Position numbers and translations under genes: made by a program. Shown here piece by piece: positions 25,077 through 34,411 of a stretch of 64,000 nt of DNA; the stretch's first letter is position 1; each line of letters starts with the position of its first letter. Source of the DNA: Candidatus Hebobacterum abditum (GTDB lineage Bacteria; Armatimonadota; Hebobacteria; Hebobacterales; Hebobacteraceae); assembly GCA_029821875.1 (NCBI GenBank), contig JALGXW010000012.1, positions 1-64,000 of the forward strand, read 5' to 3'. The notes below the pieces were generated by a model. It made no database searches. It was not told the DNA's origin and saw only the letters and a program-made list of their open reading frames with translations.

Positions 25077-25104
25077 GCAAGGGACGGCCGCAGCCGTCCC
25101 TTGC
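25077..25104 (-). terminator. 12-bp palindrome after paralogue B, probable terminator
   Basis: A perfect stem (25077-25088 with 25093-25104) has the loop CGCA. It lies 77 bp past the stop of the minus-strand gene ending at 25182 and just upstream of the possible promoter for the next gene. The rest of the 24856-25181 gap shows no gene. Confidence 0.6.
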
Positions 25105-25181
25105 AGATGTCCTTTGCGCGGCAGAGATCTGCCGTCGCTGTCTCGTGCTCCCCGCGCCGGGGGCGAGGGGAGTCAGTTCTT

Positions 25182-26033
25182 CTACGGTCCGCCTAGCGGG
25201 AAGTTGTACCCGAGGCTGATGTAGAAGTTCTGATCGTCCAGGCCGATGCCGCTCGGACCGGCGTTAGTGGTGCCGATCTCGGCCTCCACTTCGGGCGAGA
25301 AAGCGTGGCGGAGCATGGCGGAGAACACGCCGTCCATATCGATGTCGTTGTCCTCCCACCGGTACTCGAGGCCGAAGGTCGTGCCGCCCTCACCGATGAA
25401 CTCCAGGCCGACGAAGGGGGCGGTCAGACTCTCGCTCGAGCCGCCGTCAGGATCGACCTTCATGTACATCAGGCCGAGGCTGCCCAGCATCTGTGTGCCG
25501 CCGTCGCCCCACCCCCAATCGCTGCCGCTCTGGGGCGTGAAGTCCTTGGTGGCGACGATGTAGGCTTTGAGGACTTGCATGTCATCGACGCCAGCGTACA
25601 TGCTCGCCATGCCGGCAAGTGCCGAATCAGACCACGACTCCCAGCTCGCGCCAACGGCCAGGCTGGCCTGGTCCTCGGGCTCGGCCGCCAGCTGCCACTT
25701 GCCGCCCAAGGCCCACATATTGGCGTTCTCGGAGACGGTGGGGCTGTCCTGGTCGGCGAGAGCGTAGGCTGCCCAAAGTTCCGCCTCTTCACTCACGCCG
25801 GTCAGAACGTTCAGCTGCCACTGGTCTACATCGACGCTGTACATCCCCGCCGAGATCTCCTGCTGCTGGTAGATCAACGCGGTCTGCAGTTTGTCAGGTG
25901 GAGCAACCAGAGCATTCGGCGTGCTCACGATGCCCGTCGGTCCTGCCAGGGACGGGATCGCGTGCGCTGCTCCACCGCTGACGGCGATAGCGAACGCCGC
26001 CAGAAGCGTGAGAGTCCACAGGCTTCTCTTCAT
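25182..26033 (-). CDS. outer-membrane-like beta-barrel protein (paralogue B)
   Basis: This 283-residue exported protein has a signal peptide (LWTLTLLAAFAIAVSGGAAHA) and the IPSLAGPTGIVSTPNALVAP motif shared with the neighbouring paralogue. Amphipathic strands follow (FVGLEFIGEGGTTFGLEYRWED), and it ends with FYISLGYNFPLGG, a typical closing strand with aromatic residues. The ATG at 26033 is used because the signal peptide begins there; the longer frame adds 27 unlikely residues. A purine-rich GGAAGG/AGGAGG run precedes it. It is acidic and lower in basic residues than its paralogue, so the two may form different pores. Confidence 0.75.
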   Translation of the reverse strand: MKRSLWTLTLLAAFAIAVSGGAAHAIPSLAGPTGIVSTPNALVAPPDKLQTALIYQQQEISAGMYSVDVDQWQLNVLTGVSEEAELWAAYALADQDSPTVSENANMWALGGKWQLAAEPEDQASLAVGASWESWSDSALAGMASMYAGVDDMQVLKAYIVATKDFTPQSGSDWGWGDGGTQMLGSLGLMYMKVDPDGGSSESLTAPFVGLEFIGEGGTTFGLEYRWEDNDIDMDGVFSAMLRHAFSPEVEAEIGTTNAGPSGIGLDDQNFYISLGYNFPLGGP

Positions 26034-26423
26034 CCTCCTTCCTACCTTCCTTTCTGTGCTGTGATTAGTACTAGCGCAGGCTGTGGAGCCATACGCCAGT
26101 ATCTGATACCACATATTCGCCGCCGGCTACCCACCTCAAAACAGCCGACCTCCTGCCGCGGCATAGACCTACAATCAGCGATTGCCGCCCAAGCGCCCCA
26201 GATTGAGTCCTGAGACTGCATGCGCTCGCTAGGCGATGCGCAGGACCCCACACGGCTGTTCGGCTCGGCCTTGCGGCCGCGCGACGGCTCTCGGCGAAAC
26301 GGCTCTGATTCCCCAGAGGAAGGAGCCGCAGCGCGCACCGGCGTAGCAGTCGGCCTCGCACGCCGCTCACCTGGTCGCGACTCGATGCACGGTCTTCCCT
26401 GAACTCGCCTCGACCTCCTGCTA
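26034..26423. other. divergent intergenic stretch, no gene recognised
   Basis: About 390 bp separate the minus-strand beta-barrel gene from the dnaE promoter. I saw no RNA gene and no protein-like frame with a ribosome site. Confidence 0.5.
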
Positions 26424-26452
26424 TTTACAGAGGTCCAATGCCGTGGTATTAT
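26424..26452 (+). promoter_or_regulatory. sigma70-like promoter for dnaE
   Basis: TTTACA (26424-26429) and TATTAT (26447-26452) are 17 bp apart. The -10 lies downstream of the first in-frame ATG (26438), which supports the later GTG as the dnaE start. The leader would be about 130 nt. Confidence 0.6.
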
Positions 26453-26587
26453 ACCGCCCGCCGGGCAAGACCACCAGTGCCAGATGCAGGAAAAGCGGTC
26501 TGGGCGGCCGCCAAAACCGGCTGGCGCGAGGAGGGTGGCGGCCGGCGCACACAGTACCATCGCAGTCTGCGTCACAAGGAGATCGCC

Positions 26588-29500
26588 GTGGCAGCGCCCG
26601 ACGGCAGCCCTGGATTCGCTCACCTTCACGTGCACAGCGAATACAGCCTCCTGGATGGTGCCTGCCGAATCGATGACCTCGCCAGACGTGCCGCTGAGCT
26701 CCAGCTCCCCGCGCTTGCCCTCACTGACCACGGCGTCCTCTACGGCACCATTGCCTTCTACAAGGCGTGCCGGAAGAGGGGCGTCAAGCCCATCATCGGG
26801 TGCGAGGTCTACGTTGCTCCGCGCAGCCGTTTCGACCGGGAGGGGAAGACCGATTCCGACCTCCGTCACCTCGTGCTCCTGGCCGAGAACGAAGCCGGGT
26901 ACCGCAACCTCATCGCCCTCGTCACCGACAGCAACGTCGAGGGGTTCTACTACAAGCCTCGCATCGACCGCGAGCTGCTCTCCAGGTACGCAGAGGGACT
27001 GATCGGGCTGAGCGCCTGCTTGTCAGGCGAGATCCCGGCCTTGATCCTTCAGGACCGGGAGGACGAGGCGCGCGACCTTGCGGGCCTCTACCGCGACCTT
27101 CTCGGCCCCGATCGGTTCTTCCTGGAACTCCAGGAGAACGGCATCCGGGAGCAGAGGAGGGTCAACGCGAAGCTGATGGAGTTCGCCCGCGACCTCGGGC
27201 TCGGCCTGGTGGCCACGAACGACGTCCACTACACCGCGCGCGACGATGCCCAAACACACGACGTCTTGCTCTGCGTCCAGACGAACTCGACGGTCGAGGA
27301 TACGGAGCGAATGCGCTTCCAGACCGACCAGTTCTACTTCCGTTCGCCACAGGAGATGGCGGAGTTGTTCGGCGAATGCCCGCAGGCGCTCACAGCGACG
27401 GGCGAGATTGCCGCTCGGTGCAGCGTGGAGATGACCTTCGGCGAGGTCGTCTTGCCACACTTCGCGGTGCCGGCGGGGCTGACGGCGGACTCGTACCTGC
27501 GCGAGCTGTGCTATGAGAGGCTGACGGAACGGTATCCGGGAAGCTCGGAGGCGGTCAAGAAACGGGTCGACTACGAGCTTGACATCATCGCGGGCAAGAA
27601 TCTCTCGACCTACATGCTGATAACGTGGGATATCATCCAGTTCGCGAAGGATAGCGGCATTCTCGTGGGGCCGGGCCGCGGCTCGGCGCCGGGGAGTGCC
27701 GTCCTCTATGTTCTCGGTGTCACCGGCGTGGACCCCATCGCACTCGGCATTCCCTTCGAGCGGTTCATCAATCCCGAGCGGATCTCGATGCCGGATGTGG
27801 ACATGGACTTCGAGGACGCGCGCCGGGATGAGGTGATCCGCTACATCGTCGGCAAATATGGCAGCGAGCACGTGGCCCAGGTCATCACCTTCGGCAGCAT
27901 GGGCCCTCGGCTCGCGGTGCGAGACGCCGGCCGGGCGATGAGCATTCCGATTCCTGAGGTAGATCGGATTGCCAAGCAGATCGACGCGACGCGGCCCATT
28001 GAGAAGTCAGTGGCAACGAACCCCGACCTCAAGCGCGAGTACGAGGAAAGCGAAGCCGCGCGGAGACTGATCGACACCGCGCAGGGGATTGAGGGGCTGG
28101 CCCGCCATGGGGGCACGCACGCGGCCGCGGTGGTCATTTCGAAGGAACCCCTGAAGAATGTTGTGCCCCTTCAACGCTCGACGGAGGGGGATGGCCTGAC
28201 GACGCAGTTCGATGGGGTGTCAGTTGGGTCTGTCGGGCTGTTGAAGCTGGACGTGCTCGGCCTGCGGACCCTCACGGTCATGAAGAGAGCATTGCAGCTC
28301 ATCGAACAGAGCCGCGGCGAGAGGATCGACCTCGACGACATACCTTTCGACGACGCGAAGACGTTCGAGTTGCTTGGCAAGGGGGAGACGGCCGGAGTGT
28401 TCCAACTCGAGAGCAGCGGGATGCGGCAGGTTGTGATGGAGCTGAGACCCGACCGGCTCGAAGACATCATCGCCCTGGTCTCTCTCTATCGGCCTGGACC
28501 GATGGCGCGCATTCCGGACTACATTGCAGGCAAGCATGGGACCCGAGAGATCACCTACGCGGACCCGAAGCTCGAACCGGTGCTCAAGGAGACCCATGGC
28601 GTCATCGTCTACCAAGAGCAGGTGATGGAGATCGCCCGGCAGCTTGCCGGGTTCCCCATGGGATCGACTGAGACAGTGCTGTTCGCCATGCGCAAGAAGA
28701 GGCACGAAGACATGGCCCGGCTCCGGGACGAGTTCCTCGATGGCGCGGTCAAGAACGGAGCCGACCGCGGAATCGCCGATGACACCTGGACCCAGATGGC
28801 GGAGTTCGCGGGCTACGGATTCAACAAGGCTCACGCCGCGAGCTATGCCATCAATGCCTACCAGACAGCCTATCTCAAGGCACACTATCCGGCCGAGCTC
28901 ATGGCTGCTCAGCTCACCAGCATTATGGATGACAAGGACAAAGTGGCGGCGTACGTTCAGGAGTGCAGGCGAATGGCAATCGAGGTCCTGCCCCCGGACA
29001 TCAATTACAGCGAGGCTGGCTTCACCGTTGAGGAGGGGAAGATCCGCTTCGGGCTCGCCGCTGTCAAGCATGTTAGCCGGAGTTCGGTCGAGGTGCTGGA
29101 CGCGGAGCGGGAGGCGGGCGGCCCGTTCCAGGACATCTACGAGCTCTGCAGTCGCGCCGAGCCCGGCAAGGTGAGCAAACTGGCGCTCGAGAGCCTCGCC
29201 CGAGCCGGAGCGCTCGGGTCTCTAGCAGGCTCCCGCGCCCAGCAGGTGGCCGCCGCGGACCAGGCGCTGGAATGGGGCGCACGAGTCTGGCGGGATCGGC
29301 AGGCGGGCCAGACGTCTCTCTTCGGCTCGCCCGACGGGAACGGTGCCATCGTACCGCCGTCGCCGCCCCTGCCCCCTGCAGTGGAATTCCCGCCCTCGGA
29401 GCTGCTGGCGCTGGAGAAGGACCGGCTCGGCGCCTATCTGTCCGGCCATCCGCTGGAGGCCATTGAGAGCCAGTTGGCGACAGTTACGACGGCGACGGTC

Positions 29501-30214
29501 CGCGATGTGGTTGCAGGGGCCGTCCAAGGCGACGTGCTCGTCGGCGGCATCATCACCTCGGTGCGCAAGCGCATCACCCGTACCGGGAAGATGATGGCGT
29601 TCTTCACCGTGGAGGATCTCTCCGGCGTAGTCGAGGCGACGCTGCTGCCGGAGGGCTATGAGCGATGTGGGAGCGCGCTCTCGGAACAGGCCGTCGTCAT
29701 CGTGCGCGGCAGGGCCGAACAGGACGACAGGTGGCGGGAAGAGCAAGAGGCCGGAGGCGGGCAGCGTCTGCTGGTGGAGGCGATCTGCTCGCCCGATGAC
29801 GAAGCCGGCTTGGCCGATCTTCGCTTCGCCGGGAACAACCGGCGGAGTTATGGTGTTCGCAATGGGAGAGGCAACCGCGCGGCGCGGCCACCGACGGCGA
29901 ACGCGCAGGCACAGGCGAACGACTCGAAGAACGCGCGCACGGAGAGCGCCAGCCAATCGAAGGATGAACGCGCGGAGGGGAATGGCGGGCGCATCCACAT
30001 CCGCCTCTCGCTGGACGGGGCCGAGGAATCGATGAGCAGGCTCAGAGAGTTGATCGGGCAGTTCTATGGTGAGACCGAGGTGCTGCTTCACATCCAGATG
30101 GGAGAGGGCGAGCGCCGCGTGAAGCTCGGCCGTGAGTTCATGGTCCAGCTGGATGACCGGTTCACGGCGGCAGTGGAGGGGCTGCTGGGCAAGGGCGCGA
30201 TCTGGAGTGAGTGA
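26588..30214 (+). CDS. dnaE: DNA polymerase III alpha subunit
   Basis: This is the replicative polymerase catalytic subunit, 1208 residues. The order is the PHP domain from residue 12 (HLHVHSEYSLLDGAC), then the palm with GPGRGSAPGS and the catalytic pair in PDVDMDFE (Asp403 and Asp405) plus Asp555 in LKLDVLG. The tandem HhH region, the OB fold (VLVGGIITSVRKRITRTGKMMAFFTVED) and a C-terminal clamp-loader-contacting domain follow. A hydrophilic insertion rich in Ala/Asn/Gln lies before the last domain. The GTG start is chosen because AAGGAG is 6 nt upstream and the PHP motif follows at once. The hisD start follows its stop closely. No proofreading exonuclease domain is fused, so this is DnaE rather than PolC. 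Confidence 0.97.
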   Translation: MAAPDGSPGFAHLHVHSEYSLLDGACRIDDLARRAAELQLPALALTDHGVLYGTIAFYKACRKRGVKPIIGCEVYVAPRSRFDREGKTDSDLRHLVLLAENEAGYRNLIALVTDSNVEGFYYKPRIDRELLSRYAEGLIGLSACLSGEIPALILQDREDEARDLAGLYRDLLGPDRFFLELQENGIREQRRVNAKLMEFARDLGLGLVATNDVHYTARDDAQTHDVLLCVQTNSTVEDTERMRFQTDQFYFRSPQEMAELFGECPQALTATGEIAARCSVEMTFGEVVLPHFAVPAGLTADSYLRELCYERLTERYPGSSEAVKKRVDYELDIIAGKNLSTYMLITWDIIQFAKDSGILVGPGRGSAPGSAVLYVLGVTGVDPIALGIPFERFINPERISMPDVDMDFEDARRDEVIRYIVGKYGSEHVAQVITFGSMGPRLAVRDAGRAMSIPIPEVDRIAKQIDATRPIEKSVATNPDLKREYEESEAARRLIDTAQGIEGLARHGGTHAAAVVISKEPLKNVVPLQRSTEGDGLTTQFDGVSVGSVGLLKLDVLGLRTLTVMKRALQLIEQSRGERIDLDDIPFDDAKTFELLGKGETAGVFQLESSGMRQVVMELRPDRLEDIIALVSLYRPGPMARIPDYIAGKHGTREITYADPKLEPVLKETHGVIVYQEQVMEIARQLAGFPMGSTETVLFAMRKKRHEDMARLRDEFLDGAVKNGADRGIADDTWTQMAEFAGYGFNKAHAASYAINAYQTAYLKAHYPAELMAAQLTSIMDDKDKVAAYVQECRRMAIEVLPPDINYSEAGFTVEEGKIRFGLAAVKHVSRSSVEVLDAEREAGGPFQDIYELCSRAEPGKVSKLALESLARAGALGSLAGSRAQQVAAADQALEWGARVWRDRQAGQTSLFGSPDGNGAIVPPSPPLPPAVEFPPSELLALEKDRLGAYLSGHPLEAIESQLATVTTATVRDVVAGAVQGDVLVGGIITSVRKRITRTGKMMAFFTVEDLSGVVEATLLPEGYERCGSALSEQAVVIVRGRAEQDDRWREEQEAGGGQRLLVEAICSPDDEAGLADLRFAGNNRRSYGVRNGRGNRAARPPTANAQAQANDSKNARTESASQSKDERAEGNGGRIHIRLSLDGAEESMSRLRELIGQFYGETEVLLHIQMGEGERRVKLGREFMVQLDDRFTAAVEGLLGKGAIWSE

Positions 30215-30234
30215 GCGTCGGCAAGGGCGTGGCG

Positions 30235-31539
30235 ATGCGAGTAGTGAGGGCAACGGGGAGGTCACCTGAGCGAGTCGTGGCGGAGCTGTCCGCGCCGATT
30301 GCCGCGGAGCTGGCCGAGCAGGAGAAGGGCGTACGAGAGATCGTCGACGCGGTGCGGGCGCGGGGCGATGAGGCGCTGTTGGAGTACGGGCGACGCCTCG
30401 ACTGGCCGGACATGACGGCTGCGGGGATGCGGGTGCGCGAGGCCGAGATCGACGATGCCCTGCAGGCCGTCGGCGACGACTTCCTCCGGGCTGTGGATCT
30501 GGCGGCCGAGCGGGTCCGAGCCTTCCACGAGAAGCAGCTGCCCACGGACTGGTTCGACTGCCGGGTGCCCGGCGCCGTGCTCGGCCAGAAGTTCACCCCC
30601 GTCCAGCGAGTCGGCATCCACGTGCCGGGCCAGAGCGCCGCTCTTCCCTCGTCCCTGATCATGGGTGTCGTGCCGGCACAGGTCGCAGGCGTCGAGGAGC
30701 TTCTGCTCGTCACGCCGCCTCGGCCGGACGGCACGGTCCATCCGGCCATTCTCGCAACAGCCGGTAGGCTCGGGGCCGGGACGATCTTCAAGGTCGGAGG
30801 CGCCCAGGCGATTGCTGCCCTCGCCTACGGGACCGAGACAATCCCCAGGGTCGACAAGATCTTCGGGCCGGGGAGCCCCTGGGTCACGCTGGCCAAGAAG
30901 CTGGTGTACGGCGACGTGGGCATAGAGGGCCTGTACGGCCCGTCGGAGGTCGCAATCATCGCGGACGAGAGCGCAGAGCCGCGGCTGATTGCCGCCGATC
31001 TGCTCGCGCAGGCGGAACATATGAGTGACTCGTCGGTGTTCCTCGTGACGCCTGAGGAGGCACTGATCGAACCCGTGGAAGGCGAGCTGAGGCGGCAGCT
31101 CGAGGCGCTGCCGCGTCGCGAGGTCGCGCAGCATTCTCTGGAGACGTACGGCGCACTCATCGTCGCCGCGGATATGGACCACGCGGTGGACATCGTGAAC
31201 GAGCTCGCGGCGGAGCATGTGCAGGTTTGCACGCGCGAGCCGTTCGCCCTGCTCCCGAAGATCCGAAACGCGGGCGCGATATTCCTGGGCAGCTCGTCGC
31301 CGGTGCCACTCGGCGATTACGTTATCGGACCGTCGCACTGGCTGCCGACGGGCCGCACCGCACGATTCTCTTCGGGGCTCGGCACACTGGATTTCATGAA
31401 GCGGTCGAGCATTGTGTTTGCATCGAAGGCAGCAGTAGCCGATCACGCGGAGGCCGTGAAGCTGCTCGCCGAGCTGGAGGGTCTGGACGGACACATTCGC
31501 GCCGTGCAGGCCCGCCTGGAGAAGCCGAGATCGCGGTAG
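30235..31539 (+). CDS. hisD: histidinol dehydrogenase
   Basis: This enzyme makes the last two NAD-dependent oxidations of histidine synthesis (histidinol to histidine). It has 434 residues. The motifs are IHVPGQSAALPSSLIMGVVPAQVAGV, the glycine-rich KVGGAQAIAALAYGT, FGPGSPWV, the zinc-site region LLAQAEHMSDSS, ELAAEHVQV and GPSHWLPTG. The ATG at 30235 gives the usual N-terminus (MRVVR). A GTG at 30211, just past the dnaE stop, is the alternative. hisB follows at 15 bp. The usual neighbours hisG and hisC are absent here. Confidence 0.96.
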   Translation: MRVVRATGRSPERVVAELSAPIAAELAEQEKGVREIVDAVRARGDEALLEYGRRLDWPDMTAAGMRVREAEIDDALQAVGDDFLRAVDLAAERVRAFHEKQLPTDWFDCRVPGAVLGQKFTPVQRVGIHVPGQSAALPSSLIMGVVPAQVAGVEELLLVTPPRPDGTVHPAILATAGRLGAGTIFKVGGAQAIAALAYGTETIPRVDKIFGPGSPWVTLAKKLVYGDVGIEGLYGPSEVAIIADESAEPRLIAADLLAQAEHMSDSSVFLVTPEEALIEPVEGELRRQLEALPRREVAQHSLETYGALIVAADMDHAVDIVNELAAEHVQVCTREPFALLPKIRNAGAIFLGSSSPVPLGDYVIGPSHWLPTGRTARFSSGLGTLDFMKRSSIVFASKAAVADHAEAVKLLAELEGLDGHIRAVQARLEKPRSR

Positions 31540-31554
31540 CGACAGGAGGCTGAC

Positions 31555-32136
31555 ATGCGGAAGGCTGCGGTCGAGCGGAAGACCAAGGAAACATCGATCT
31601 CGCTCCGCGTGGCCCTCGATGGGAAGGGCGACTGCCGGGCGAAGACGGGCGTTGGCTTCCTCGACCACATGCTCGATCTGTTGGCCCGACATGCCGGCCT
31701 CGATCTCACCGCGGAAGCGGCCGGGGACCTCCGCGTTGACGATCACCACCTTGTGGAAGACGTGGGGATCGTACTCGGGCAAGCGCTGAAGGAAGCCCTT
31801 GGAGACAAAGAGGGGATCACTCGGTACGGCTGGGCGGTCGTGCCGATGGACGAATCCCTCGTGATGTGCGCGGTTGACCTCGGCGGCCGTCCGCATCTGC
31901 ACTATGGCCTCAAGCTGCCCGCCAAGCGCGTGAGGAAGTTCGAGACCGAGCTGATCGAGGAGTTCTACCGCGCGGTCGTGAACTCGGCCGGCATGAACCT
32001 GCATCTGAGGCAGCTTACCGGGCGCAACACACACCACATAATCGAGGCCTCCTTCAAGGCGTTTGCACGGGCGCTCGGGCAGGCCGTGTCGACATCGGGG
32101 CGAGGCGGAGTTCCTTCCACGAAAGGGGTGCTCTGA
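31555..32136 (+). CDS. hisB: imidazoleglycerol-phosphate dehydratase
   Basis: This is the sixth step of histidine synthesis, a manganese-dependent dehydration. The 193-residue monofunctional protein shows [13 protein letters not shown], the metal-binding [11 protein letters not shown] and the mirrored [17 protein letters not shown], the two halves of the duplicated fold. It ends [13 protein letters not shown] as in most homologues. There is no fused phosphatase domain. GACAGGAGG precedes the ATG. The hslV start lies one base past its stop. Confidence 0.97.
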   Translation: MRKAAVERKTKETSISLRVALDGKGDCRAKTGVGFLDHMLDLLARHAGLDLTAEAAGDLRVDDHHLVEDVGIVLGQALKEALGDKEGITRYGWAVVPMDESLVMCAVDLGGRPHLHYGLKLPAKRVRKFETELIEEFYRAVVNSAGMNLHLRQLTGRNTHHIIEASFKAFARALGQAVSTSGRGGVPSTKGVL

Positions 32137-32137
32137 G

Positions 32138-32668
32138 GTGCAATCCCACGGGACGACCATTCTGGCCGTGCGGAAGGACGGCCAAACGGCTGTCGTCGGA
32201 GACGGGCAGGTCACCGTCCAGAACACGATCATAAAGCGGGGCGCCCGCAAAGTGCGCCGGCTGTATCAAGATCGCGTCGTCGCGGGTTTCGCAGGAGCGG
32301 CCGGCGATGCCCTTGCGCTCTTCGAGCGATTCGAGGGGAAGCTGGAGGAGCACGCCGGGAATCTGCCGAGGGCGGCCTACGAGCTGGTGAAGGAGTGGCG
32401 CACAGATCGAGCGCTCCGGCGCTTGGAGGCGCTCCTGGTCATCGCGGACAAAGACCACTTGTTCCTCGTATCGGGCAATGGCGACCTCATCGAGCCCGAC
32501 GACGGACTCGTCGGGCTCGGCTCAGGTGGGCCGTACGCGCTGGCGGCGGCCCGTGCCCTCATGGCACATACGGATCTCTCGGCCGAGGAGATCGCGCGCG
32601 AGGCGATGAACATCGCAGCCGACATCTGCATCTACACCAACCGAGAGCTGACGGTAGAAGTGGTGTAG
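32138..32668 (+). CDS. hslV: HslV peptidase subunit of the HslVU protease
   Basis: This 176-residue proteasome-like threonine peptidase forms the double-ring chamber of the two-component ATP-dependent protease. It starts [14 protein letters not shown], where the catalytic Thr is exposed after processing, and has VVGDGQVT and the family pattern [17 protein letters not shown]. Family length is normal. The GTG start one base past the hisB stop is chosen because AAGGGG lies about 10 nt upstream and the Thr context is right. Its partner hslU is not next to it but about 10 kb downstream, beyond a carbohydrate gene block. Confidence 0.95.
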   Translation: MQSHGTTILAVRKDGQTAVVGDGQVTVQNTIIKRGARKVRRLYQDRVVAGFAGAAGDALALFERFEGKLEEHAGNLPRAAYELVKEWRTDRALRRLEALLVIADKDHLFLVSGNGDLIEPDDGLVGLGSGGPYALAAARALMAHTDLSAEEIAREAMNIAADICIYTNRELTVEVV

Positions 32669-32839
32669 CAGCGCGATGACCTGTTGGTGTTCTGCTTCTT
32701 GTGTGTCCTGGATCGCCCCCTGGCCGAATCCGCGACATGACTCTGCTCTCACGACGGGGAAGAACGCGAGACACGCGAGCTACTACAGTCGGCCCTCACG
32801 CATTCTGCATGGGGGTCGGCGACCTGATTGGAGGATCGC

Positions 32840-34336
32840 ATGAGAAGGAGGCGTGGCTTGGGCCAGGTGCTGGCCTGGGGAGGGGCAGTAACGATCGTCG
32901 CGCTCGTATCGCTGGGCTCCATTGGCGCGCTCCCATCGGCCCAGGCGGCCGGGGGCGGACCTGCGACGGCTGCCGCGAGTGTCTACGTAGTATCGCCAAG
33001 CGGGTCGGACGACAACCCGGGGTCGCTCGGAGCGCCTTTCGCAACCATCGCTAAGGCGGCGGAGGTGGTGGCGCCGGGTGACACGGTCATGTTGCGCGGA
33101 GGCATCTACCGCGGGCGCGTAACCTTCACCCGCGGCGGGAGCGCGGCCGAGCCGATCGCTTTCATAGCCTACCAGGCGGAAGTACCAGTCATCGACGGGG
33201 AGGGAGTGGCCGTCGGGGAGCAGGAGGCGCTGGTGACGGTGACAGAGGGCGCCGACCACGTCGCTCTCTCCGGCTTGACCGTGCGCAACTCCTCCGGTGC
33301 GGCGATGAAGATCTATGGCGACCACGCCACGGTAATGGGATGCAAGGTGACAAAGGCCGAGTATCAGGGGATACAGATACGAGGCGCGGCCGGAGTCCGG
33401 TGCATCGGAAACGAGATCTGGAATGTGTGCCGTATGAACGCCGAACGCGAACTCGAAGGCGGATGGCCGGCGGCACTTGCAGCCTGGGAGTCGAAGGAGG
33501 TGTCCTTCATCGGGAACGTGGTCCACGACAACCACGGAGAGGGTATCTCGGTATGGAAAGGCGCGGAGGACTGCGTCATCATGGGCAATCAGGTATACGA
33601 CAACTGGAGCGTGAACGTCTACCTGGACAACGCAAAGCGGGCCCTGGTGGCCGCCAACTTCATCTACAGCACGGCCGACGCATTCCAGTCGCACCGTGAC
33701 CCCGCCATCGGTGTGGCCGTCGCCGATGAGGACTACAGCGAGTGGGGAGACGAGGGCTGGAAGGCCGATGGCGGCGAGCACGTGGTCCGCAACAACATCA
33801 TCCTGAACTGCTCGCGGGGGATAAGCTTCTGGAAGTACGTTCCGGGGTCGGGGGTCAAGGATTGCTCGTTCGTCTACAACACGATCGCGGGGACGTGGGA
33901 ATACGGGATCAGGATATCCGAGGGCGAGAACAGCGGGACGCAGTTCGCCAACAACATCGTTGTGAGCCGTGCCGGCGAGACGCTGTCTGTCACCAAGACC
34001 GGGGGGCTGGCCTTCAGACACAACTTGTTCTGGGACTCAACCGGCAAGCCAAGTGACAAGTTCGGCTGGGGCGGGCAGCGGTTCGACTTCAGGCTGTGGG
34101 AGTCGCAGTCTCGCGAGCTCAAGGCGAACCTGTGGGCCGACCCACAGCTATCAGACACCGCCGCCGGGGAGCCCGATGGCGCCAAGCTGACGCGGGACTC
34201 GCCCGCGATGGACGCTGGCTCCTCGGCCGGCGCCCCGCGCTTCGACTATTGGGGGTATCCGCGCCCGACGGACGGGAACGGCGACCGGATCAGGGCGCCC
34301 GATATCGGGGCGCATGAGTACGGCGCCGAGAGATAG
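32840..34336 (+). CDS. secreted right-handed beta-helix protein
   Basis: This 498-residue exported protein has an Arg-rich, possibly Tat-like N-terminus (MRRRRGLGQV) and a signal peptide ending AQAA. It then has the DUF1565-like opening VYVVSPSGSDDNPGSLGAPFATIAKA. The rest is a parallel beta-helix of repeated rungs (VALSGLTVRNSSGAAMKIYG, VSFIGNVVHDNHGEGISVW, NNIILNCSRGISFW). Such folds occur in polysaccharide lyases (for example PL9) and epimerases. No catalytic residues could be assigned. GGAGG lies 5 nt before the ATG. It begins the carbohydrate block, and the pectate-lyase-like gene follows. Confidence 0.85.
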   Translation: MRRRRGLGQVLAWGGAVTIVALVSLGSIGALPSAQAAGGGPATAAASVYVVSPSGSDDNPGSLGAPFATIAKAAEVVAPGDTVMLRGGIYRGRVTFTRGGSAAEPIAFIAYQAEVPVIDGEGVAVGEQEALVTVTEGADHVALSGLTVRNSSGAAMKIYGDHATVMGCKVTKAEYQGIQIRGAAGVRCIGNEIWNVCRMNAERELEGGWPAALAAWESKEVSFIGNVVHDNHGEGISVWKGAEDCVIMGNQVYDNWSVNVYLDNAKRALVAANFIYSTADAFQSHRDPAIGVAVADEDYSEWGDEGWKADGGEHVVRNNIILNCSRGISFWKYVPGSGVKDCSFVYNTIAGTWEYGIRISEGENSGTQFANNIVVSRAGETLSVTKTGGLAFRHNLFWDSTGKPSDKFGWGGQRFDFRLWESQSRELKANLWADPQLSDTAAGEPDGAKLTRDSPAMDAGSSAGAPRFDYWGYPRPTDGNGDRIRAPDIGAHEYGAER

Positions 34337-34411
34337 GCTGAGCGCGGCTCTCCACTCTCCTCTGGGCGGACGGTCCCGGGCTCCCGGGGCGCGTCCCAGG
34401 AAGGGGGGTCA

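Noticed and set aside
26071-26370. 99-codon minus-strand frame upstream of dnaE
   Set aside because: Arg/Ser/Leu-rich translation, no ribosome site, lies in a divergent promoter region.
26438-26587. N-terminal extension of DnaE from ATG 26438
   Set aside because: This ATG overlaps the promoter spacer; GTG 26588 has AAGGAG and the PHP domain starts right after it.
32783-34021. 412-codon minus-strand frame
   Set aside because: Shadow of the beta-helix protein gene; no signal, motif or ribosome site.
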